A stretch of 28,495 bases of DNA from Psilocybe azurescens (Eukaryota; Basidiomycota; Agaricomycetes; Agaricales; Agrocybaceae), in assembly GCA_023853785.1 (NCBI GenBank), contig JAJIRX010000018.1, positions 1 through 28,495 on the forward strand, in the 5' to 3' direction. Every line of letters starts with the position of its first letter. Position 1 is the stretch's first letter. The position numbers were made by a program, and so were the translations under genes. Under the pieces are notes generated by a model. The model ran no database searches. It saw only the letters and a list, made by a program, of their open reading frames with translations, and had not been told where the DNA came from. Shown here piece after piece: positions 20,662 through 28,495 of the stretch.

Positions 20662-23526
20662 ATGCCTCCTGCTTCATTCAATCTGAAACAACGACTAGCG
20701 GCGCTTTCGCTAGCTCAGTCTTCGCCATCGTCGCCGCACAATTCCAATTTCAATCAGTCGAGGAACGGGGATGCGTCAGACTCGTACTTGCGTTCTCCGA
20801 CGAGCCCAAACACTAAGCGAAAGATGTTCCTCAACAATGTCACTCCGAACTGGATGAAAAAGTCACCAGGGGCTTCATCGACTAATTTCTATGGCGAAAG
20901 CGAGCACTCTCACGGTGCAGAGGAAAAGAGAGTGGTCCAGGAAGTTTTGGCGAAGATGATATTTCAGGCAGGGGTGGATTTCGAGTACGTCCAGGTCCTT
21001 TTAAGCGATATCCGTGGCCTTCACGGTGCTGAGACATTTTGCCAGGACAAGACCAATGTAGGAGCAGTCACTCCAAATCAACAAGCGGCGAACACAGTTC
21101 TGAATCTGAGGCTATCTAATAGGGTTGTTCTCAACGCCTCAGCTTTACCAGATCCTCAAGCCGTGTCCTACGACCTCCTACTTTCGTACGCTTTCAGCCC
21201 CACTCGAAAAAAGGTCCACCCTAACTTCCTAATTGTGTCCGCCTCTTTAGGCGCATATTGTCATATCTAGACTTATACGGTATGATTTCTTTTCTGTCTG
21301 CTTATGCGTATATGACCCACTGAATTATTCCTCCTTCCTTCCCTCTTTCCTTCCAATCCCCACCGATCTTTGGTCAAATTAATCTATTTTAGTCGAAGCT
21401 GATTACACAGTCGTATTCTTCGCCGCTGGGTCAAAGCATGCCCCTAGTTGGAATTGGGTCTGGAAAGCGTATCGCAGCCTAAGCCGAAAGTATAGGAAGA
21501 ACCTAAAACAACTAGTATGTTTTCCTTACCTTCTTTTCTCGGCTCTATCGTGAATATTCATCGGCTGCGTGAAGTACATCGTGCATTCCTCTTTCTTCTC
21601 CAAAAGTAGGCCATTCGAAATGTGCCCTTTGCTGTATTCACATCTCCACCTCGCAGTGCTATTTTCGCTGGCGGGCGCGATCATCAGGTGCGATTCTACC
21701 TCTTTCTGCCAGTCAAGGTAGCTGATCTCGCTTTAGCCCAAAGTTCTTCCGAAAGCTGATGTATATCACGACGCTATCTGAACTCGCACGTCATGTGCCA
21801 CTGACACAAATCGACGTTCCGCCAGCTGTATATCAGTGCGTCTTGTATTACTTCATATCTATTGCTACAAAGTTATCTGAAGGAGCTTGGATTTGCATAG
21901 GGAGAATCTCAAATACGAGCGCAAAATCACCATGCCCATTCCAACTCGGTCCAATATTTTTGGGGTGCCCCTTGAAGACTTGATGGGCTACGACGGCGAA
22001 AAAGGAGGCATACCACGCGTAGTCAAAGACGCGATCCACTTCTTGCGGCAATCAGGCTAGTCAATTAATTAATCTTATCTCCAAATAGCGTAAAGTGCCT
22101 AATGTTTTAAATATAGGCATGCAGGAGGAAGGCCTTTTCCGGCGTTCTCCGTCATCTTCACTTCTACGAGCGGCGCAGGAAGCTTATGATCGTGGAAATG
22201 TGGTGTCCCTGGAGGCCTTTGCGGACCCGCATCTTGCTGCGGTTTTGTTGAAGAAATATCTTAGGGATTTGCCTGAACCGATTTTCCCTGAAAGTATCTA
22301 TGGGGTCATCAGGCGGTGTCCAGTGCCTTCTGGGGCATCTGAGTACGATGCTGCAGAGATGGCTGCTGTGCGCTACGTGCGGGAGGTTCTACTACCTGAG
22401 TTGGTTCCTTGTGCATACATTCTACTGTCGCAGGTGATGCGTGAGTTACTTTTCTCATCGTATCATTTCGGCTCATCTCCTTTCTTCGTACCTACCTTTC
22501 TGACTTGTAAAAAAAATACAGACATTTTACACGACGTTTCGCTGCGGAGCGATTACAACAAAATGGGCGCGACCAACCTCGCGATCGTCATAAGCCCTAA
22601 TCTTGTCAAGAGCTCGAATCCCATGCGCGATGTGATGATGTGCAGCGTTCCCATGCCCGGTCGGACAGGCGGCAGCGGCAGCACCAGCACCAGCGCCATT
22701 ACCGCCAATGCCCAGCTCCTTCACGGCAACGGCAACGGCGACTCAAGCCCGGACCTCGCGGAAGGAAAGTGCACGCTAGGCATAATCATCGATCTCTGCA
22801 TACGGCGGTACTACGAGATCTTCGACGAGATTGTGGACCGGAGCGAGGCCGTCGCGCCGTGGCGCGCCCTGCGCTCGCAAGCCGTCGATGGGGCGAGCGA
22901 GCCTATGTATGTGTTGGGCGATGAGGACGAGGATGATTATAGCTATGAGGAGAACCTTGTCGTGCCCGCCTTGGAGCAGGGGACGTCGTCCGCTGGTCAG
23001 GGGCGTGGGCGCATCAGTCGACGACGTACACGCCGCCTCAGCACGGCACGTCGCGAAAACAGAGGAGCAGAGCGTCGAACGGCGGGAGCCGCGTTGTTGC
23101 TGCGCAGTCGTTGTTCAATAGCAACGGCAACAGCGATGGATCGGTATCGTCGCCTGCTGGTTGGAGCGGAGGCGCCCGCGCCTCGCCGGGCCACGCGGGG
23201 AATGGGAAGGCGCGGTCGATGGTCAGCGTTGACGGGCTGGGCGAGGGCCCGTTGGGGAGCGGGACTCTGCGGAAGGGCTCGATCTCGATTGGGCGGGGGA
23301 CGACAAGGAAGGGGTCAGGCGCGGCGGTGGAGGCGCACGGGGTTGTTGCGGAGGGTTCTTCACGCCTCCTGCGGGGGCGCCGCCTGTACCTCCGCGTCCT
23401 CACGCTGTCAGCGCGACGAGGCTTGAGCTGGAGAGCAGTGCACCAAGCGTGAAGGTGGAAGAAGAGGAGCAAGAATTGAGGCTGAGTGTGGGCGAGAGGA
23501 GACGGATGTTTGAGGGCGGTCGATGA
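20662..23526 (+). CDS. CRAL-TRIO (Sec14-like) plus RhoGAP protein
   Basis: A Sec14/CRAL-TRIO-like lipid-binding domain (about 105-230: VVLNASALPDPQAVSYDLLL, ADYTVVFFAAGS, WNWVWKAYRSLSRKYRKNL) precedes a RhoGAP domain (about 256-460). The RhoGAP shows the arginine-finger loop EEGLFRRSP (catalytic Arg about 297), LLKKYLRDLPEPIFP, and NKMGATNLAIVISPNLV, so it should stimulate GTP hydrolysis by Rho/Cdc42. This architecture matches human ARHGAP1 and is similar to yeast Ecm25. Eleven exons fit: 20662-20984, 21046-21057, 21123-21185, 21251-21279, 21393-21514, 21575-21605, 21657-21687, 21737-21835, 21901-22055, 22117-22440 and 22522-23526. The tail is GC-rich and low-complexity, with frame breaks at a G run (23000-23003) and near a T pair (23356-23360). 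With both repaired the CDS encodes exactly 731 residues, ending SVGERRRMFEGGR. Confidence 0.92.
21046..21057 (+). other. 12-nt microexon of the RhoGAP gene
   Basis: The exon before ends TTC GA at 20984. The microexon GACAAGACCAAT follows an AG at 21044-21045 and precedes GTAGGA at 21058. The next exon starts GGTTGTTCTC at 21123. Joined, they read DFETRPMVVLNASA, which fits the first strand of the CRAL-TRIO-like domain; skipping the 12 nt would delete four residues without shifting the frame. Confidence 0.75.
22056..22116 (+). other. GC-AG intron in the RhoGAP gene
   Basis: The exon ends CAATCAG and the intron opens GCTAGT and closes ATATAG, 61 nt. Removing it gives HFLRQSGMQEEGLFRR across the RhoGAP arginine-finger region. 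Reading on without splicing gives an immediate TAG, and no GT nearby gives a usable frame. GC-AG introns are a known minority class. Confidence 0.8.
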
Positions 23527-23884
23527 ATGGTGGATGATATAATTTATTATTGCTTTATCTATGTTTTTCGTTGCACTTGCTGATACCCTTTTGACTGGAT
23601 CATGGATGGATGTGGAATAGATCTAGGATGAGATACGTTAGTGTATGTATATTTAGGGTTAATTTGTAATCTACTCGAGTTTCTTCGTCGGGTTTTATCT
23701 TCAGACTTCAACGCGATATCCTGGTATCGTTTAATTAACTAATAAAGTTGTTGCATGCATGACTGATTACATAGGGCATATGGTGGAGAGCTGACCGATA
23801 GTGTGGTACAACAATGTGTGTAAATAAATACTGAAGTGTAAGTTCAAGAACGAGTGTGTTATGTTCGGGAAATATGGACGGGAT
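23527..23884. other. Convergent 3' intergenic region
   Basis: 358 bp lie between the stop codons of the converging RhoGAP and single-TM genes. It should hold both 3' UTRs and poly(A) sites, and AATAAA-like words occur (for example around 23823). No coding signal. Confidence 0.45.
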
Positions 23885-24885
23885 CTACATGTCCCAGCGC
23901 GGATTACGCAGGTAGGCAGGAGGCGGATGAGGCGTTACTAAAGGAAATCAAATATTAAACAACCTATAATCCACAAGAAATGGATGCAAACATATACGCA
24001 CACAATTGCTCTTGGTTTTCTTCGGCGCCTTTCTCGATATAGTCAGGGATGGGTGAGCTACGTTCGGCCATGTCGATGTCCAGTCCTAATCCCAGTTTTC
24101 CGGACTTTTTCTGATTCAGAGCGGGCAGTGGTACAGAGGCGCCGTTGAAATGGGCATCCTTTGAGATGAGGGAGTTGTCGATGCTGCTGACGACGTGATA
24201 TGGGTCCATGTGTGCGTTGGCTGTCGACGTCAGGGTTAACGTCATTAGCCCTCTCATCATACCTATCTGCATGAGGCTGACTTACAATTGTCTCCTTCGC
24301 ACTTGCTCTGGTGTTCATATCCCTCGTTGTAGGAAGGAGAGGATTCCGATGACAATGTCCCAGAAGGATATGGCAGCGTCAGGCGATGATACCCTTCATG
24401 TCTCGATTTCGTTGGGATCTGTCCCGTCAACGGTGTTTCTGACACACCAGCCGACACTCGTCTGCGGGTGTACAGTTTCCAGAATACAAGAGAAATCACC
24501 AAGACGATTAAAGCTGGAATGAAAAAATTACAAGGTCATTAATAAAGAGTAGCACCAATTGTCGTAGTGGTTCCACTGGAGACGCACCCCACAAAGCAAA
24601 GTCGATGGGACACCATCTGAACCAGGAGAAGTTCTTGCAGCTGTTCTCGTAAACCTCTGTGCTGGCTGGTGCTAGGACATCCCGCCTGGCTAGAGTCGGT
24701 AGATGCATGGATAAATTTTCGGGGCTTGGATTAGGAGATCTGAAGAAGTGTGGATAGCTAGAAGTACGATCTCTAGTCCACGGACAATGACGATTGAAGA
24801 AATCAGGGAGGATAGGGGAGAAACTCGGAAAACACAGGAAACAAAGGAAACAAAGCACGACAGAGGTGCTTTGCAAAGAATGCAC
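23885..24885 (-). CDS. Single-pass membrane protein with Cys/Trp ectodomain motif
   Basis: The protein begins MHSLQSTSVVLCFLCFLCF, a signal peptide. A ~75-residue luminal part ends in CKNFSWFRWCPIDFALWG, then a Cys-Ser-Ser-Gly-Thr-rich linker. A single helix (ALIVLVISLVFWKLYTRRR) leads to a ~150-residue polar cytosolic tail ending RNPRWDM. Exons are 24885-24556, 24513-24286, 24220-24002 and 23937-23885; introns are 42, 65 and 64 nt. The frame breaks once, at C run 24587-24590. Adding one base makes the Cys motif, linker and helix continuous and gives exactly 276 residues. The final short exon is chosen because it gives a plausible TPHPPPAYLRNPRWDM ending; otherwise translation stops at 23964. 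Layout suggests a cell-surface or endomembrane protein. No family function known to me. Confidence 0.65.
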
Positions 24886-25927
24886 CAGGCGCTCTAATAT
24901 GGGGAAAGAAGGAGGAGGCTGGCTATAATCTTTATAACCACTCGATCATTTAGGCGTTTACGGACTAATTTAAATCAAGATGATTCTTCTACCACTCTAT
25001 TTATAGCACCACTCTATTTCTGAAATCCCACATGTGCTGGCATTGATATTTGAGTGATGTACTCGTCCAACAGCTTTGAGGTACTCGAAAGCACTATGAA
25101 GTTGCTGCCCAATTCATTTTCAAAGCGCTTGCAGTGTAAAAGATAACCATTTGCCTAAGTAAAATTCCGATCAAGCCGAAACCACCTACAAACCCAAATA
25201 AGCATCGGCAATCCTTGTTGAGTAGCAACCAAATGTCAAGCTGAGCAATGTTGTCTTCACATTCCACACAGTGGATCCTGCTCCAGAAAAACATAATGCA
25301 CCGTGTGCCAGGAACCGATTATTACACGATCCCAAACTAGTCGCGCCCCCATCACCGTGTCCACCGGCGCCTCAACATACTCATTATGACCGAGGGGCAC
25401 GTGTATCAAATTAACACGATGAAGCCTCGTGTTTTGGGCGGAACTGATTACCACTTCTATACCTCATTGCAAAGAATACCCTATATACCCTCAGGACTCA
25501 ACGCATGCTCTGGTGCATCTCCACCCCACCTTTCGCCTTCCCACGTTCAACGAGCAAAAACGTCGTCTCTATCGCCCTGTCAAGATTTCAGCGCCCATTC
25601 GTCGACCATCAGGCAGCATGCACGTCAGAGGCTCAACCTTTAGCGAGGGCAGCATACACCGAGAGACACATGTCGGTGAGATTCTTTGTGCATCTTCTTC
25701 TCGCACTCTGGCTTTCTCGGCTAAGCTCATCCACGTTTTTTTGCCTCACCTTTTCCCATCTATCCATCATTTTGTTCAATCCTTCAGATTCAGGTGCTTT
25801 CTACCTCGTCCCCAACAAAACTGGCACCGGGAAGACCATCGTCCGCAGACATGCCCCTCCCACTTCTCCTCCAACCAACAACGACACCACTTTTTTGGGT
25901 GCTACGCTGACGGCTTTAAATACACAA
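24886..25927. promoter_or_regulatory. Divergent promoter region with possible 5'-UTR intron
   Basis: 1.04 kb separate the start codons of two divergent genes. On the + side the frame stays open from 25505, so a longer N-terminus cannot be ruled out. However, a GTGAGA donor at 25676 and a TTCAG acceptor ending at 25793 would make a 118-nt leader intron. A short duplicated word ACCACTCTATTT occurs near 24990-25020. No assignable factor site. Confidence 0.4.
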
Positions 25928-27314
25928 ATGGCCTCTGCTGCCGATGGGAAGCAACCTAAGCTCGTCATTCGAACGACCACCCCGCTAACTGAAAATAACG
26001 ATTCGTCCACCGTCCGGCAGACGACACCCAAACCTAGATTCGGTTCCATGAAAGCATTCCGAAATAGCTTTCGCGGTAGGCCATCAGAAAACGACAACCC
26101 GGGGAATAACAGCAAGCGGTGGAAAGGCAAGGAGAGAGCGGACTTTGAGCAAGAGGAGGAGTCAAGAGAGAGCAAGGTGGCTGCGAAAGCGAGGGAAATA
26201 AGGGAGTGGATGAAAGGGAAGTCGGGGTCGGATATGCATCGGTCTGCGGCGTATTCGAACAGCAAGCAGGGCAATGAGGAGACAAGTCATGCAGCAGCAG
26301 CAGCAGCAAAAATCGACAGACTGTAGCAGGAGGTGTACGAGATTTGTTCAGGAACCGTCGACCCGCCATTCGGGAGCCTGGCGATCGAGGGCCAAAGGCG
26401 GGGCAGACGTATGAGATTGTCAATAGGCGCATCATCGAGAATAATCCTGATAAAACAGTAGAGATATCGACGTGGCGGGAGCATGCTGCCAAGGAGTCAA
26501 AAGCACAGGACGAAGACGATAAGATGAGTATCTATTACATCAGTGCCGATGAGTATCCGCTGGAGGGTGAGTTCGCCAGTGATGTGAGTCCTAAAGTGGA
26601 GTGGAGGGTAGAGGAGCTGCATGATGCTTCGGCAGCTCAGAGTTCCAAAACGGACAGTCTCTCGAATCGAAGAGTTGAACCACCGGAGGTATATGGCCTA
26701 TGATATTCTGTTATGGGTAACAACTCATAATTCACCCAATCCACTAGATCGAAAGACGACAAGCGGGGGAAATCAAATTCTTGGCGTTACCGCTCCGAGG
26801 ATATGCAGACGGCGACATCCCCCTGTCATTCTCAAGAGAGGGCACCATTTCTCCCAGCACGAGTGAAAAGGATCCAGAGACGTCGCCGCCGCCAAAACGC
26901 GCACAAAACGGGAGCAACTTCATCGAACGTGGAATGCCTGGCTCATCTACTCCCGTAGAGCACGGGAGACACAATACCCGCACAGCGCGTCATCGAGGCC
27001 GATACAAGGCACCTACTGTCGAGAAAGACCTCCCGCAGTGCCCCCTCCACCCCACAGAGTCTGGATCCACGATCAGCAACATAAAGTCGGAATCCACCAC
27101 TGAGTTTGAAACCGTTCTCCAAAGCTGTGAGCCATCGCTTTTGCATATAGCCCCTATTTTGAGGAGCCTGGGGATCCGGCGGGTCGAGCATATGCGAGCG
27201 GTGGCAAAGTTGACGCCGAGTACGCGAGACAGAGAGGTGAAAGAGGACGCACTGAGGTTGGGGATCACGGTGATGGAATGGGCGATTTTTGTTGATAGGA
27301 TGTTTACGCTATGA
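25928..27314 (+). CDS. Uncharacterised fungal protein with C-terminal helical module
   Basis: The start MASAADGKQPKLVIRTTTP leads a basic, disordered first half with a charged helical segment (ESKVAAKAREIREWMKG). A (GCA)n run (26291-26307) encodes poly-alanine. A middle acidic segment contains MSIYYISADEYPLEGE. The C-terminal ~70 residues look folded and conserved: CEPSLLHIAPILRSLGI, VEHMRAVAKLTP, then ALRLGITVMEWAIFVDRM. This pattern of five short helices resembles a SAM-like fold, but I cannot assign it. Exons are 25928-26688 and 26748-27314 with a 59-nt intron. One frame break lies at A run 26308-26312; adding one A gives 442 residues exactly and joins KNRQTVAGGVRDLFRNRR. The alternative start lies upstream in the same open frame. 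It converges on the next gene, with 282 bp between stops. Confidence 0.6.
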
Positions 27315-27596
27315 TAGAGTATGATGCTGCCACCAAGGAAGAGACAGAGCGGAGGCAAAGGAGTCAAAAACGGGATTTGAGTCGCGTCAGTCCTCGTGAC
27401 CCGCGTAAACGACCGGTTCCGTTCTGATCACTTGGTATTGACTCGGTTCTCCTCCCTTGACACTTCAATACTTAAGTGCAAAACAAGTTTTTATAGTATG
27501 TTTTTACATGACTCTCCTTGGGTGTCCAGTAATGGTACGGTGTACGTATACTATATGTTGGAACAATGGTTATATTTGAAGACCCCATTACTTCTG

Positions 27597-28495
27597 TCAA
27601 CCTCTCAAAAGCAGCTTCTTGAAAACGGACTTGCAGATGTTATTGAGAACTGCCTCTCGTTCGTTTCTACCATTACAGGCTCGAAGACGAGCACTGCTTT
27701 CCGGTTCATCCTCCCGTGACGAATATTCACTATCAGAATCCGACTCCGAATCAGCAGAGTGGGGAGGCTGATGGCAAATATGAATCAGGAATTGTAGTGC
27801 CCTTCCGCCAGCAATTCTCGCAATTTGGCAGTCGAGAGACTCCCAACACGGATTGCACAGCCAATCTGGGATACTTTTGCGACTGTACTGACCAATAAAA
27901 ACCTGTACGGCGATCTTTTGGACGCGATTTTCTTTGGGAATAGTTTTGAGCACAGTGCATAGATCTTCTAACGCGTCGATCCTGCGCGAAAAGGGTGCCA
28001 CTACATCGACGTATAGTAATCGAAGCCGAGAGACACCAGACAAGTTGATTGAGTTTGCGAGTTCGTGAAAATCTGTTAAATGGTTCCCGTTAGAATGGAA
28101 GTTATGGAGAGATGAGATAAAGCCTTTATACTCCCCTTCTTCGGAATCTTCGCACAAGTATAGTTCCTCTAAAGAATCCTTTGCCTTTTGAATGATCCCT
28201 TGCACAATAACCAAGTGTTTCGGCTCGATGAATGACTTGAATGTTTTCAGAGAGGTAATGTCTGCAATGGTGGGAGTACCGATCCCGCTATAGGTAATTA
28301 TCGATTGAACAGTGTCGGTAAATCCTTCAGCTGAAGTGTCTCCAAAGCTTTCGGGACCAATTATCGAACCAATGATGGCATCCGGGGACGAAACTCGAGT
28401 GTTTGTATTTTCGGCAAAGCATTAATGAGCTCCTTATCGACGTATTCGCCACTCAAGAGCCGAATAATGCAGGGACAGATGTTTTATGCTTGGGC
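27597..28495 (-). CDS. F-box/LRR-like protein, 5' part outside window
   Basis: Only the C-terminal ~300 residues are present; the gene continues past the right edge, so an F-box is not visible. Leucine-rich segments include ELINALPKIQTLEFRP, then DSLEELYLCEDSEEGE, and LANSINLSGVSRLRLLYVDV, spaced like the LRR half of Agaricomycete F-box proteins. The tail is acidic and serine-rich (SADSESDSDSEYSSRED) and ends KLLLRG at a stop at 27597. One frame break falls in the G run 28384-28387; with one base added, the frame runs on without stops into the 27597-28214 open frame. Family assignment by style only: it could be another LRR protein. It would be the second of this kind in the window. Confidence 0.5.

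Noticed and set aside
25800..25860. Walker-A-like peptide TGTGKT in the open frame upstream of 25928
   Set aside because: It lies in the probable leader, with no NTPase context (no Walker B or folded core) after it; a chance match.

Overview
The window looks like nuclear DNA of a filamentous basidiomycete, most likely an Agaricomycete. The protein-coding genes are cut by many short introns (mostly 41-65 nt, GT-AG). Several encoded families are typical of that class: F-box/LRR proteins, a seven-TM fungal membrane protein and a NACHT-NTPase relic. No tRNA, rRNA, CRISPR or operon-like structure was seen.

Layout, left to right. The 3' end of an unidentified + strand gene is at 3-212. An F-box gene lies at 403-2185 (-). 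AVL9, a DENN-type secretory-pathway gene, lies at 2505-5745 (-) and shares a divergent promoter region with a small secreted protein of unknown function (6193-7169, +). EBP2, a nucleolar ribosome-biogenesis factor, lies at 8166-9774 (+). A seven-TM protein is at 10681-11782 (+). Positions 11783-14710 are a decayed, gene-poor stretch with a possible membrane-protein fragment, a NACHT/STAND NTPase relic (12868-13238) and an intact 672-bp MITE-like element with perfect 27-bp terminal inverted repeats and TA target duplications (13385-14056). SWA2/auxilin (UBA, TPR, J-domain) occupies 14711-18448 (-). After 2.2 kb without a recognisable gene comes a CRAL-TRIO plus RhoGAP protein (20662-23526, +), which uses a 12-nt microexon and one GC-AG intron. 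A Cys-containing single-pass membrane protein (23885-24885, -) and an uncharacterised gene with a conserved C-terminal helical module (25928-27314, +) follow. The window ends inside a second F-box/LRR-like gene (27597-28495, -).

AVL9 (exit from late Golgi), SWA2 (clathrin uncoating) and the RhoGAP (Rho/Cdc42 control) all touch membrane traffic and polarity, but fungal genes are not operonic and I infer no functional cluster.

The dominant global signal is that every well-identified gene contains one or more single-base reading-frame breaks. Nearly all sit at homopolymers and are repaired by adding one base to the run. In eight genes the spliced length then becomes an exact multiple of three. 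Because housekeeping genes such as EBP2 are affected, I read this as systematic homopolymer under-calling in the assembly rather than pseudogenisation. Automated gene models here will be wrong unless this is corrected. The best candidate for a new entity is the MITE-like family.
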